Part shown: positions 36,343 to 49,646 of the stretch, in pieces | Position numbering within the stretch: the stretch's first letter is position 1 | Layout: each line of letters begins with the position of its first letter | Source: Mermis nigrescens | Taxonomy: Eukaryota; Nematoda; Enoplea; Mermithida; Mermithidae | DNA length: 64,000 bases | Assembly (NCBI GenBank): GCA_036768485.1 | Contig: JAVLUZ010000396.1 | Location: 393,877-457,876, forward strand | Direction of reading: 5' to 3' | Program-made: the position numbers and the translations under genes | The notes under the pieces: model-generated | Databases searched by the model: none | Told to the model about the DNA's origin: nothing | The model's input: only the letters and a program-made list of their open reading frames with translations

Positions 36343-37143
36343 GTAAGTGGGTTCGTTGGTCTACACACTAGACTAACTGAGTAAAAAAATAAGATTTTTC
36401 GGAATAAAATACGTTGGCTTAAATAACGGTCAAAGGATGGACTACAATTGAAAGGCTTTCTGCAAATATCAATAATATCAGCTTTTAGACTATATCGGTT
36501 CAAAAGCGCTTTCAGACTGTCCCTCCAAGCCGAAGCATGCTTAGGGTCTTAGCGGCCCCAAGAAGAAGTTCCTTTTAGTAGACCCTCTCAGTGATCAGCT
36601 CGTTCACAGGAGCGAGTTCATCGGTAAAGGCGCACACAAAATACATTATGTATTCAAAACTGAGGTCGTTGTAAAAAAATAATCAAGCGGCTCGTGTACA
36701 TTCATTTTTTTGGCTTAGTGAGCAACAGAATTTACTTAAAATGCGATTTAGAGCTGAGGTGCAGTTAAGTTTTTTATAGCTATGGATTAAATAGAACTTC
36801 TATAAGATTGCTCAAAAGCTTTCAGGAAATTCAAAGCATTTATGAATATCTAATTATTAAACAAACGTTGAATGAAATGATCATTAATAAAATTATCTGC
36901 TCAGTGCAAACCTAATTAGGAAATTTGTAGTTTCTCACATACACATCACTACGAGCGTATTGTATACTTTACGCGTAAAGGTTCATATTAAAATCTTATG
37001 TAGGTATATAATATGTAATCTGATTAGATTTGCCTTTTATGGAAGCTAGTGCACTATTTTTTCATTCTTTACAATTTTTTAGCATTTTAGGGCTACTGCC
37101 TGGCTCGCCCTCTTTCGCTCAACATGTCACCAGGTAGGTTGGC

Positions 37144-37376
37144 CATAGGTGGGCGGCACCAAAGTACTGGGGGGATGCAAGATTTTTTCGAAAGTCAAGA
37201 AATGGCATTAAAAATGGTGATGTGGCAAAAAAACACGATTTTTCAAAGTTTCTCATCGAGCACTATCCATTGGCATCAAAAACTTGAGAAAAAACACAAA
37301 AAACTCTTACAGGAGAGGGGGTTTTTGGTTTCTGGAGGGATGCATACCCCTTCCAAACCCCCTACGCCCAGGTATG
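37144..37376 (+). mobile_element. Family-A hAT-type MITE (233 bp)
   Basis: Flanks AGGTTGGC (37136-37143) and AGATTGAC (37377-37384) match at six of eight. Ends CATAGGTGGGCGGC and, inward from the right, CATACCTGGGCGTAGG. Interior TTTCTCATCGAGCACTATCC and CATTGGCATCAAAAA follow the family. Confidence 0.75.
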
Positions 37377-37384
37377 AGATTGAC

Positions 37385-39859
37385 CACTATAAGAACTTTA
37401 TTTTGTGCATTTACGGTGTACTAATACGTTTTAAGTTTTTATCTGACAAAACAAATAGAACAAATCGTAAGGTCAGTTGATGGGCGCATTGTGCCTAGGT
37501 AACAACATATTAGTCATTTATTCTCTGTGAAACATAACCAAATCAGATAGGCTCAAGCCTAAACGATTTTTCAGTGCAACATGAATGATTGTAAATTCGG
37601 AACGCCTAGATCAAAAAGGATAAATAAATTCATGGTCTTATAACTTAATTTTGTTAGAAAAAACATCAAAACTTTTTTATCTATTTGCTTAGAAAAGATT
37701 TGAGTGTTTTGTAATAGTTTAAAATCGTATTTAGTACACTGTAATAAATGTAATTTTTCAATATGGCAGCATACATGGCACTTAAGTCGAATTTTTTTCT
37801 ACTTATCCAAATCAAGCAAACCAGTAGTTATTTGAAAGGTCTTTTTGCATTTTCCAAAATATGAATCTTATAAGTATAAGGCACGGCACCTAGAGCTAAA
37901 AATATCGTTCGAGCAAATCTGGATTAACTGCATTTGTTTTTCAAGAATGCAGCGAAAGACGCAAACATTTTGCTGCTTTTGGCCAATTTTGACTATTTTT
38001 AATGTGAAAAATTAAAATAGTCCGTCGTTCTTTTAACTATAGGCATAAATTTTAGTTGAAAGGTTGTAAAACAGCGGAAAACCGGTAAAATATTTATGTA
38101 GACACACTTTTTAACAAAAATTAAAATAAAAACTTTCCTGCACGTTATGAAATTCATCTTTTATTCCATTATGCATGTAAGGAGTAGAAATAAGTAAATT
38201 CTACTCGAACAATTCCACAAAAGTCATTTGTTCTTTTTGCAAAATAGTTTCACTCAATAATTTTCTATCTAAATTACTTCACCTTTTGAAATTGGAGCAG
38301 TGGATTCTGAGATTTGCTCATCAAGCTCAAAACATATGAAACACATTTTTGAGTCATAATCAAATAATTTAAGGCTTATAGCAAACTTATTACTGTAACA
38401 TCTAAAACTAAAACATGTAGATACTGCCGACTCAAATTACATTCAATTATTACACATTATTATTTCAATCAACGAGGTATAGCGATCATACCTGGGCGTG
38501 GGGGAATTTGGGAAGGTTGATCATTTTTTTAAACAAGATAACTTTACCTTATACAAATAGATCAAAACTTTTCAGCATAAGTTCCTGCAAAGTCTGAAAG
38601 TACTAGGCGCCGTATCTAAGATTTTTTCCGCAAATTGGAAATCCTGGAGTAATTCGATTTACTTGAAACCGGCTACCTTCTATCTTCAATGAAAGGTTGC
38701 CGTCAAATCATATTTATAAATGTATGTACATGCACAAGTGGTACGAATATGATCAATGCGTCCCTCGTTAAAATTAGCAACAAATTGCTATTTGTAGGTG
38801 AGCATTAAAGTTTAAGTCGCAATGACAAAAAATAAGGATAACGTATCGATCATTCCATCGTATTTTAAATAAGTTTCAAACTATTATTCGAGAACATTCT
38901 ATTTTGATTTCTATTCATTATAACGACCTGGTAAAGCTTGACTCATATCGATATTCTTTCATCACTACTTACGAATCTTCGAATCATGAAAACGAAATAT
39001 ATTTCCAATGCTAAATTGAAAATTTGAACATGAAAACAAAAACTTAAGGTGAATTAAGTCCACGGTTGTAAGGTCATACTGCAAATCGATTTTTGTGGCC
39101 AGTAACTGAATGCTATTCTGTGCTAAACTCTCTTAGATCAGGCTAGTTCCACCTATAGTCTGTTTCATGCAACTTTGCGGTATTCTTTTGAATTAAATCT
39201 GCATGAAAACGGGCTACAAAAGTTGTTTAAACTTTTGATGCAGTTATGCGGTCTGACAATAGCAAGCGTCTCACAATAACTTGATATACTGTAGAATATC
39301 ACAACTATACTGTTACTTTGAAACACTTTTATTGGCACTTTAGATCTTTTCAAGAAGATCAATGTCAAATGAAACGGACTATAGTCGTTAAAGTTGTGCA
39401 TGTAAAGTGGGGAACATAATTGGACAGCGACTAAATTAATGGGCTCGAGGCGAAATTAGAAAAAGCACTAAAAATTTGATTAGTGAGTCATCGACGACAT
39501 TCTTGCTGAAATCTTGATGTTTTTTAGCGCTACTTTGATTAAAAATGGCTCTGAAGATTTCGCTAAACTCTGTATCTATACTAATACTTTGGTCTCAGCA
39601 GAATAGGCGTAACAAATATACGAGTATTCCTCCTATAAGCCAATCGATTGACATATCAATCAGTCAGCGTTTCATCGATCAAACGATCGGCAATAATTAT
39701 ACTGATACTAGTATTAGTAATAACATTAATGATTATAACAATGGTAATAATTATAATAAATTGCAATGATGAAGATGATGATAATAATTTGGAGTAATCA
39801 TAATATAGGATTATCTTGCAGAAATTCTGTCCAGTGGAAACAACTTGAATATCACTCAC
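37385..39859. other. No recognised gene; one stray family-A end
   Basis: A CATACCTGGGCGTGGGGG end, typical of family A, lies at about 38489-38507 without the rest of the element. The remainder is AT-rich with short open frames lacking recognisable pattern. Confidence 0.4.
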
Positions 39860-40063
39860 GATAAGCGTGCAATAAAATGGGACTGTAGGATAAGAGGTTG
39901 CCGAAATAGTAACGAGTGTTCCTGCGGCTCTGATGACATGTGCCATTGTCAAAATGGGAATTGCTGCCGCGGGAAGCACATGCGTGAAACTATACGTATT
40001 GGTTGATCTGCAAATTGAAATCGCTGAATACTGTAATCCAGTCAATTCGATATCGAAAACCAT
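39860..40063 (-). other. Candidate exon, hydrophobic, with a consensus splice donor
   Basis: A 68-codon open segment on the minus strand from ATG at 40063 contains two hydrophobic stretches (HVLPAAAIPILTMAHVI and RAAGTLVTISATSY) and ends at GTGAGT, a good donor, near 39859. The pattern loosely recalls the third membrane helix region of a rhodopsin-type receptor, but not enough to name it. It may be chance. Confidence 0.2.
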
Positions 40064-41965
40064 TCTGTCTTTTTCTTATGAACTTCAAGCTTTCGTGGTT
40101 TTGTTATTTATAAAATTAGTGGACGTAGTTTTTCTTCCGTCTTTAATTCTTAATTTTATCATTCTTTATTTGCTGGTGTATCGTAGTGATGTCATTTGCA
40201 GATTTGTGTGTCAGTTTTTTGCTTAGAAGGCTTCAGCGGCGGTGGCGGTTAATTTATTTGAATGTTTATTCTCATTCGTGCAATCGCTTTTTTATTCAGC
40301 AAATTTTATGTTTGAATTAATCAGTTTAAGACTTTACTCATTTTAATAAATTGCATTTTACATAGATTGTCCAGTAATTTTAGCAAAAGGAAATTTAGAA
40401 CATAAACACACTGTAAAGAATCAAAGTGAATAAGTGATGATTCATGATAAAAAATAAATTGAGGTGGCATCGAATGAATAATTTGGAAAATCTTATAATC
40501 CTTTAACCGTCCCTAAAGATGGGACGTAACTTTGAGGAGACACCTCTCTTCACTTACTGTAATCTAACCTTCGGTTTTATCATGCCTAAGGCCCAGTCAG
40601 AATATTGCTTGTGTTGGGTGTTAAATTTGAGTTTCTTGGTAATTTTTAGGCTTGTGTTTCTTTTTTGCTCGAATTTAGCGAAACCAAAGATAAGTAACTT
40701 CACATTTGCCGAATTTTTATTTATGACCGACCATTCTTAGCAGTTAGAGTACCACATAAGTTTATAAAATATAATTAAAACGGATGGCAAAAAATTATCA
40801 ATCAGCGTCTTTTGCACATTTGAGATTTCTTGCACAGAGATACATATATAAATGAGCGATGAAATTAAATGCTCCGGTGGAAGAGAAAGGACAATTATAT
40901 GTACTTGGAATAGCGGATTATTACAGACGTAGAAGGAGGGGACTAGGAAAGGTCACCTACGAGCGCAAAAAATCATTAGAATCTGCTAAAAATAAGATTT
41001 TATCAACGCAATGCCGAAATCGAATTATGCTCTGTGGTCTACAATAGGTACTTGTGTGGCTCCCATTTAAGAAATGAATAGCACACAGTCTATCCTTAAA
41101 AATAAGTGATCGGTCTGAATTAAAGAAGACGACAAATCATTTGGTTCACTAACTTTGGTGAAGACTAATCCGAGCGACCGCTGTTGCAGTGGTTCAAGTG
41201 TATCAAGGCACTAGACATGCGCAAACAGATTACCGCTAGAGAATTTAGGACACAGCGTAAGAATAATCGATTAGATAACCACGTATTAAATGAAGTGCTT
41301 AAATGAAAGACCGGAAATTTTGATAGCTCATATCATAAAGGAAGAGATCGCTTCCTATAATATGTTTGAGTTTTGAGGCGGGTCCTTCCTTTGACGTCAG
41401 TGTTTTTTCCTTTATTTTGTGGATAAAACGTTCGGCTTCGATCGTATTTAAATGATTTTTTAAGGATCAATAGTCCTAAGCATACAGTATTGCGGTTTTC
41501 AATTCTTTTTGTTTTGATTAGAAATTCAGCATAAAGAGCGAAGTTTTCAACATAGGTACTTTTTTCTCAATTCTTTAAAGTCGATATTGAGGAAAATATT
41601 AGAGTTTGATAAAAAAATTTTGATTAAAAATTTCAATATTTTGCTATTTATTTTAACTTTTCCAGCGATGAATGCTTTTTATCAGATTTTCATGTTCTTC
41701 TACTTGATACTATTCTCCTGACGTTTAAATCAGTTTTGTTAATATAATATAATTTGCATATGCTAATTTTATGAAGAATTATATTGTTTATAAAGACTAC
41801 AAACTAGCTCAAATCGAACTTCTTTACACGCAAGTGGGCGTTGGGTTCTAATTTTCAATGTTTACAATGTGGTTGATGGTGGAGATTCGTTTTTGTTCTC
41901 TTTTTCTGTCCGCCACTTTCTCTGTTCAGGAGTCGGGATAAGTCGGATAGAATAAAAATAAAGTA
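40064..41965. other. Mostly unrecognised; contains a tail copy of repeat R
   Basis: About 40890-41050 carries the tail of repeat R (GCGGATTATTACAGA, AGGGGACTAGGAAAGGTCACC, GAGCGCAAAAAATCAT). Outside that no coding sequence or repeat was recognised. Confidence 0.4.
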
Positions 41966-41969
41966 ATTT

Positions 41970-43394
41970 TAAAGGGGTGGTTCTCCATCAGCCTTTTGTC
42001 TAGGCTTGTGGGGTGTGGGCGCAGGTTAAGCAATTGGCTAAAATGTTCTTTCCATCTATCTAGTTTACTCCGTTAGTGATTTGATGGGGTTGCCATGGTG
42101 ATCTTTGAGGTTTGAACTCGTTGCTTTAAACTTTCCAGTACAACTTCGCAGGATGCTGTAAAGTAAGCGCGAATCATGGTTCTTGCTGGCTATTTCCATT
42201 TCTTGGGCTTTCACATTCCGCCAAGCGTCCTTATCCGTCTTAAGCTGCCGTTTAATTTGTCTATTGAGGAAAAGGTACAGCTTGTGATAAATATTCTTGA
42301 TTTTTGCGCGTTCTTCAATCCAAGGCTTTAGGGTATCATCTGAGATCCAAGGTTTTTATTTTTTCGTCGTTTTTTGGGACAAATTTCATTAAGTGAGTAG
42401 ATAATGGCGTTTTTTTGTTGAGTTCCAGTTTTCATCAGCATTGTTGGCTAACAGTGGGGAAAATTTATTTTGTAAAAGAAGTTGAAATTTGGCCTGACTG
42501 TTGGGGTCGGATAAGTGCGAGTAATCGAGGGTAGCTGTGGGGCGAATATTGTTGTGCGCCTTCAGATGCAATCGGAATTTGGCCCTGACCAGGTGGTGAT
42601 CTGATCCGATCGAAGCTCCGCGCATTGCCCGAACATCATGGATAGCACTGTGGAACCGCTTATGCACCAGGAAGTAGTCAAGCATACTTTTATCTCTTCT
42701 GTTATTCGAAAACCAGGTGTGCCTGTGATTGATAGGGTGTTGAAACCACGTGTTGCACACTACCATTCTATTGAAGTTTGCAAATGATAGTAGGCGCAGA
42801 CCGTTGTCATTGAGGCTGCCGCATCCAAAGGGGCCAAGAAAAGAATAATTAAATTATTTCCATCTTGAAATGAATCCAATGTCTGTTGTAGATTTTCATA
42901 AAACAAGTCCTTATCAACGTCGTCGCTCATTTCCGTTTGGGGCATAAACTCCAATCAAGACAGTCGGAATAGTGCCAGCAAATTCTAAGGTTGCAATTCG
43001 ATCCGAAATAGGTTGGAAACAGGTAACATATTTCTTCAGACTAGATTTTAAACTGATAAAAGCTACGCCTCGATTAAAGCTTTCGCCGCCGGAATAATAA
43101 AGGTTAAAGCTTATTTGAATGGCTAGAGGTAAAAGCGGTACGTTCCCCTTGGCTAGGGAGTCTGGCTTCGGTAATAGTAGCTAAATCAATATCAAATTTG
43201 TTGAGTTCGTCGGCCAGTAAATCCATTTTACCAGTTTGGCTACCTGAACGTATATTCCAGGTGGCAATGTTCATAATTTTCTTTGCATTGAAAATTTTGT
43301 TCGCTGCTGCTGGTAGTTTATTTTTCGAAGGGAGCCCAGATACCCCCAACGCATCGGTTCGGCCGTGTGCGCTAGTTGTTGTTGTGTTATCCAT
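41970..43394 (-). pseudogene. RTE-like LINE endonuclease fragment, reverse transcriptase missing
   Basis: Frames on the minus strand give the apurinic-type endonuclease of a non-LTR retrotransposon in order: MNIATWNIRSG and ITEARLPSQGE (43278-43100), a GVYAPNG-like strand, then GPFG..NDNGLRLLSFA, NTWFQHP, HTWFSN, DYFLVHKRF and GSDHHLVRAKFRL (to about 42560). The linker continues to a WKEHFSQLLN motif near 42045 and stops. The GSDHHLV and NTWF.H/TW patterns resemble the RTE clade. The segment that should carry the catalytic GDFN is deleted, since IIL runs directly into FLGPFG. At least two frameshifts occur. The 5' part is kept and the polymerase lost, the reverse of the usual 5' truncation. 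Confidence 0.8.
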
Positions 43395-43599
43395 TTGTTG
43401 TACCGATATTCAGCTTTTTTGGGATATATACAGTCAAAAACTCGAGGTGTTAAACGTGTTTCTCTTTTTGTTCTTTTCAGCCAATTTCTCCACTTATTTG
43501 TCTGGACATATTCTCGAGTCTAAAAATGTCCTAGAAATCAAACATGATACGCCGCTTGTGTGCGTTTGTTTACACTCAATAATAAGGTAAAGTGATTCA

Positions 43600-44490
43600 T
43601 ACCTAATCTTTATTTGTCTTCAGGCCACTGTGAAGACTCAATTGAAGCATAAATATTGATTGTAATAGCCAAGTAATGTCAGCATCGCGAATTCGACAAA
43701 AATCTTCATTAAACTCAGTGGTTGTGTAAAATTTACAATTCAAATTAACTTAAGTTCAAGAGCCTTGCGCAAGCTTAATTTTTTCAAAATCTTTTCTGTA
43801 ACGTCAGAATTACGAATCTGTCTATATGTTTTTTCTACAATTAGTAGTTGTGCAAAGTTTGCACTATTCAGTTATTGTTTATGTGTAAAGTCTAACTACA
43901 AATTCATTTTACTTCAAGAGCAATGCAAAACGTCAATTTTTTCAAACTACGTTTCGTAAGGTCACGATTACGAATCTGACAGTATGTTTTCTTTACACCC
44001 AGTATAAAAATAAAGTTTACACTGGAAATTAACTTTCAGTTTCAGAGCCTTGCAAAAGCTTATTTTTTAAAAATGTTTCATAAAACGTTAGAATCAGGAA
44101 TCTGAGTGTAAATGTTTTTTTCTATACCCAGACGTTGCAGGAACTTATGCTGAAAAGTTTTGATCTATTTGAATAAGGTAAAGTTATTTTGTTTAAAAAA
44201 ATGATTCTGATTTTCAAAACAATATTGTTTTCCGCGTTCTTGGAGTGCTTGGAGTGAAAACGTTCTTGGAGAGAGTTTACCGACTGATTTACTCAAATCA
44301 TGCTAATTGAAAGAAAGACACCTACTAGCAAACAAAAATGCTCCAAATGAACAAAAAAGACCAATATACTCGAGATTACGGATTATCAAGGGTGTGAAAG
44401 GGGGACTAGGAAAAAGCTCCTATCGCAAAAGCTGATAAAAAAACAGATTTTCTCTATACACCGCGAAAATCGAAGTATATACTGCGGCCT
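43600..44490 (+). repeat. Dispersed repeat R: about four 125-135 bp tandem units plus tail
   Basis: Units share TTCAAGAGCCTTGC, a TTTTTTCAAA block, GTCAGAATTACGAATCTG and a TTTACAC/GTGTAAAG block, and occur about four times between 43610 and 44150. A tail with ACGGATTATCA, GGGGGACTAGGAAAAAGCTCC and TCGCAAAA ends near 44490. The same order is seen at 21.2-22.33 kb. Confidence 0.55.
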
Positions 44491-44631
44491 CTGAAAAAAT
44501 GTTACCTTCTTTAACTAATTTTTAATGCGTCACATAAGAGTGTATAAACATAATCTAAATTGTACACTTTTTGTAAATTGCTCGCAAGTTGCAATGCTGA
44601 CTTGCTTCGTATCGTGATCGATAGAAAACTA

Positions 44632-45174
44632 CCGTATTCGCCCGTGTATGAGCACCCCCCGTTTATAAGCATACCCCTGTTTTTTGAGGGTAGGAAAACG
44701 GAATAAGGGTTTCGCCTTGTATAAGCACACCATGTTGCAAGTTACTCGTACATCTGTTAGGAGGTTTTGATCTATTTTGAAACATAAGTTAACTTACTGT
44801 AGCCATTTGCGCGCAGTTTTGCCTCGCTTCGCCGCTTACGCGTGAAATAAGCATGCTGTTGTTGAACCTTCTCTTCTGCATTTTGCTTTTTTCTCACCTT
44901 CTATCTCCATGATCTATTAATATAAAGAATACATTGGTAGTGAAAATTGGTATGTGTAATGTGCTTATCGTTTTGGGCTCTTTTACTGGTCAATTTATCC
45001 CTCATAGGGTATGTCCCCCACTTGTCAAAATATTGTTCTATCTCAGACGTTATTTATAAACGATTCCTGGCTATTTGTGCATGATAAATTCATGTTTCCG
45101 TGTATAAGCACAAGTGTGCTTTTTTGGCCTGAAAATTTTGGAAAAGGGGTGCGCTTATACACGGGTAAATACTG
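44632..45174. mobile_element. P1: pogo/Tigger-like MITE (543 bp)
   Basis: Ends CCGTATTCGCCCGTGTATGA and, inward from the right, CAGTATTTACCCGTGTATAA. The left flank is TA; the right is CA, one change from the expected TA. CAGTA.T..CCCGTGTATAAG ends resemble those of pogo/Tigger elements. Several more CGTGTATAAGCAC or TGTATAAGCACAC copies lie inside the ends. No transposase is seen. Confidence 0.65.
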
Positions 45175-45806
45175 CAATTGTATTTAATAGTGTTTTTCCG
45201 CAGTATAAACTTTACACTCTTTAGCTAACTCATTACTGAGTGTAAAGAAAGGAAATAAAGTATGACATTTAACGCTTTAGACAGGACATGTTTTCAGCAT
45301 AAACGCACGTTCCGCATATTAAGCAGAGTGGCCGGCAGAGAAAAATGTTTTCATGACTCGAGGAAACTTAGAAAAATTTTAGAATTATATTAAAAAGCCA
45401 AAAAGACCATGTATTTAGAAATATTGCATCAGCAAACAAACGAAAATTAGGTTTACCGCTTTTTTATCATTTACAATTATGACGACGACTGGACAGAATT
45501 CAAAATTGCGTTAGAAAAAAATTTTGCGCAGAATAACAAAATAACGTACACTTTACTGTGTAGCGCACTAACCGTTTTGTGCGAAGAAATGTGAATTCGG
45601 GTTGGTAATCTACAAGTCAAGGCTAATATTCAAAAATTGACCCTAAGCTAATTATTCGAATTTGAGATTTGATTGCTCCGTTCGGAATTTTCTCACCCCT
45701 TTCATAGAATTCACAATTTTGAAGAAATAAATTCGTACTAAGAGTGCAGGAATTTCTTGGCTCAACATTGTCAGATTCTCGGCGCTTCGTGCCATAGACT
45801 CATATC

Positions 45807-46005
45807 CATACCTGGGCGTGTGGCGAGTGGTTTGGGGATATGAATTTAAATTTTGAAATTTTTTTGTTTGTTTTGGCAATTTTTGAGCCAATGGATAGTG
45901 CTCGATGAGAAACGTCGAGTTTTTTGCCATACCACCATTTTTGGGGCCCGTTTTTTACCTTTGAAAAATCCCGCACTCCCAGAAGTTTGAAGCCGCCGAC
46001 GTATG
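45807..46005 (-). mobile_element. Family-A MITE, duplication copy 2
   Basis: Paralogue of 26502-26704 with the same flanks CTCATATC (45799-45806) and CTCAAATC (46006-46013). It carries a few small deletions. Confidence 0.8.
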
Positions 46006-46875
46006 CTCAAATCTGACTACTGAAAGTTTTCATATATATTTTTGATAAAAGTTTTTGTATATCATCATTCTAGAAAGATAAAAAATCGTCAGAAACGCCA
46101 AAAAAAGATATTTTGACGAGTTTCTACCTTTTTTGAGCTCCAAAAACACTTTGAAATTTCATCCCTCCACAATTCATATACTGTGCAAGTCATTCACAGG
46201 TTTAAAAAGAAAATAGCGTTGATTTATCCTTTAATCACGGTAGAATCTGATGCCCGCTTTTTGTCTTCATCCATATTGCATGCATATTCAGTCACCGGGT
46301 GACTATTAAACATGTATATTTTAAGGGTAATAGGGCCAAGAGCCCAGGAGCGAAAATTAATAATTCTGTGGTGAAAATAGAGCTAAATTAAGCAAAAATC
46401 GATTGAAAATCAAAAGGTCCACAAAAGTGTACGAAATTAGGTAATAAATGTGAAGTACGGTACCTTTTTCATTCCATTTGGATTCAAATGGCTTTGTAAG
46501 CTCGGCACTGTCTATCGGACTCCAGATCGGGCTCTGTTGCATACACGATGCCAGTGCTGTAAGAAAGAAAAATGCGCAGAGCGTTCAAAAATTGCATAAA
46601 TAGTAACTTAATTAAAATTCGGCGCATTTGAAAAAGGCTGGGATGGCGTATTAGCGCGGTGGATTGCAAAAAAGAGATAGCAATAGGGTTAATAAAATGT
46701 ACAGAAACATTCCTATCGATTATAATGCAATTCGACTATACAATTTTATCTTGATAAGATAAAATGAAGTAGCAAATGCAATAATGAATGATATTTACTA
46801 TTATTTTTATTATTATTTAATCGTTAAGATTGTTATTATTAGCTATTGAATTTAAAAAAAATGATAAGTTTATTA

Positions 46876-46908
<33 letters not shown>

Positions 46909-49142
46909 ATTGCTTCATCAAAGAAGGGATAAATTGTAGAAAAAATTTTAGCGACTAAGTCAGATCATCTTCAGTCAGTTTTGACAGACATACTGTAAAA
47001 ATCAGAAATCATTTGATGCCGAATCTCAAGGCAAAGCCCGGCCGGTTCATGGGAACAATCTCGGCTCTGCCTTCATCTATTTGCTATCAGGCATTCATTT
47101 AAAGATTCATTCTTCATTTTTGAGTCCTAATTCTGTTTTTTTTCGTCTTTCGAAAACAACTTTCTGCTGTTCCTTAGTCAACGTATGATAACAGTTAAGA
47201 TACAGACAGCCATGTGATTGTAATGTCAATATATCTTATATTTATTGCCAATAAGCTGATTTAATGGAATGTATCAACTTTACTTCAGTTTGTTTTAAGT
47301 AAGTATCAGAATTGTTCCAGTATTTTGTGCGACAAAAGATACTGAATCGGCTTCGTAAAAAAACTGACAGGGGTTTTTACTTATGTTTTTGGACCAAGGA
47401 AATCATCTGCATTGTATCTGCGTCAATTTAATATTTTTATAATGCAACAGGTCAAAAATTTTGCATGCTATCCTCGTAACTTTATATTTTCTAATGCAGC
47501 TTAATCAGACAAAAACGCATTTTTGCTTTAGACAAGTTTCTAAATAGATGGGCATACTAATGCAAGTGAGGACGCTCGCGCGATTGCGATCGACTGTTAT
47601 GCAAATTCAGGTTTTAGCAGGATTTCATGCATGAATTATTTTTTACCAGCAATAGTTCGCTTCGCTGCAGGTATAATGCCAAATCTAGGAAATAAGATGA
47701 AAGTTAGTTGAAACGAGTTAGTTTGATTTTTTCTTGTTCGAGAGTATTAATGTTTACGCATTTATGTTGAAAAAGCTTTAAAATTTTTATGCGTTTTAGA
47801 AATTAATATTTGAATATATTAAACTGCCTTTTAAAGCAGGATTGTTATCCACCTGCGCATACGAAAATTATCTTGAGGGCTTAAATCTGACTGCATGCAT
47901 ATCTCTAAATATTGAAGTCTGTCTCAATACTGACTCATAGGCGTAGCAAGGACTTTAGTTCGGGGGAGGAACACTTGTTAAATTTAACGTATTTCAAGTA
48001 CTTAGGCGCGTTTTTGTATATACATTATTGTACCACATTTGCAATCATCACGCCCAAAAGAAATTCTGTCTGTAGCTTTTCACACCATCACGCACCTCAG
48101 CAATGAGAAAAATTAAATTTTTTCTGAATTTTGATGGAGGGCTGTAAGAAAATATTAATCTAACGATGAGCACAAAAGATGCATAAATTCTCGTTAGGAT
48201 GTATAATACACATGAAATGATTAAATCTGCATTTAAGTATCATATTCTTGAGAAAATGCATTAAGATGATCATAGCCGCTAGAAATGCCTACTTTCTTCA
48301 GGTTTGATTCGCAGGAAGCGCGAAAATTTTGGGATATGAAACTAGAGAATGCATTCAATTCGTTTAATTCGTATGAAGCGGTCAATTTTTCAGGCTTTTG
48401 AAACACAGCATATGGCAAAAATTGAATAAATTCGCATGAAATAGAAAAATGTTAAATGTATAGATATGTTAGGAAATTGAAATACACAAATTTTTGGAGA
48501 TATCGATGGCAAAAATTATTCAAGGAATGACCGGGTCCGTCGGGAACGGCCAATCTTTTCAGGTCAAACTTTTGAAGATTTTTGACAGTTATTAAAATAA
48601 TTATATTCGCAAGAATTTTTGAAATTGCGGAACCGAGAGATACATTATATGATTGAATTATCTCAAAGCAACCAAGCTTGAGCTTTTGACATAAAAAAGC
48701 GCTTAAAAAATTTAATTTGTGTGCAGCACAGAATTCTGAGACTTTGTCACCACAAATGTTTGAATGGATCGAAATAGAAATTTAGTCAAAACTATTGAAG
48801 ATTTTCGACATTAGAAAATGCATAAAAATTTTGAAGGATTTCTGAAATTAAACAAAAGCGTAGTAATTTAAAGAAACTGCTGGGAGTAAAACAAATGCAT
48901 TTTAAAGCACATCAGTCGGCGCAGAGCGTCGAAAAGGTTTCGCTTTTCCGTGTTTTATCCTATTAAAGAATTTCATGATTTGATTTGATGGGGCACGTAT
49001 CCCCTGTGCAATCATCCTGGCTACACTTTTGGACTGGCTAAAATCCAGAATATAGAAATCGGGCCGTGTATTTTAATGTTTTGTGCTGCATGGAAAACAA
49101 TTTCGTTGCTTTTTTTCTTAAGTTTTCACATCTCGTTTCTTG

Positions 49143-49304
49143 CAGGCACGTAGCTCTGGGAGGAATTGGGGTCCGCCGACCCCCCAAAATTCAGGAAAAT
49201 CGGAAAACTAGGACTTTTTACACGTTATTTTGTGCTATTTTTGGCTTAGTCTTCCCAAACTTGGTCTTGGTCCCCCTAAAATAGGACGGCCAGCTACGTG
49301 CATG
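49143..49304 (-). mobile_element. Family-C MITE, duplication copy 2
   Basis: Paralogue of 29833-29992 with exact GTTTCTTG flanks (49135-49142 and 49305-49312). Confidence 0.85.
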
Positions 49305-49646
49305 GTTTCTTGCTATCGAGTTATCAACAAACAGAATGCAAACTCTCGATTTCCCAATGTGATAAGCACATTATGTTTCTATCTAAAGCTGTCTTGAAAT
49401 AAAAAAGTTGATTCAAGTCGCGTTCACTTCAAATGATAAGAGGACTTCTAAGGGAAGTAAAATCTTAATTTTGGTTTCTTCTGTCAGCGTACTGCATTAA
49501 TTACCATAATTTTTCTTTAAAAAAATCGTAGTAAAGTCAACGCATACAAACTTACGAGTCGTAAACTTCCACATGGTAGAATTTAAACAAACCCTCAGAG
49601 AGATAGAATGAGTAAATTTATAGAAAATGGGTCAAATTAAATGATA

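Noticed and set aside
39545..39769. 74-residue plus-strand frame ending in asparagine-rich text
   Set aside because: Low-complexity AT-rich DNA (AATAATTATA) explains it.
43198..43590. 130-residue plus-strand frame
   Set aside because: It is the opposite strand of the LINE endonuclease and shows no protein pattern of its own.
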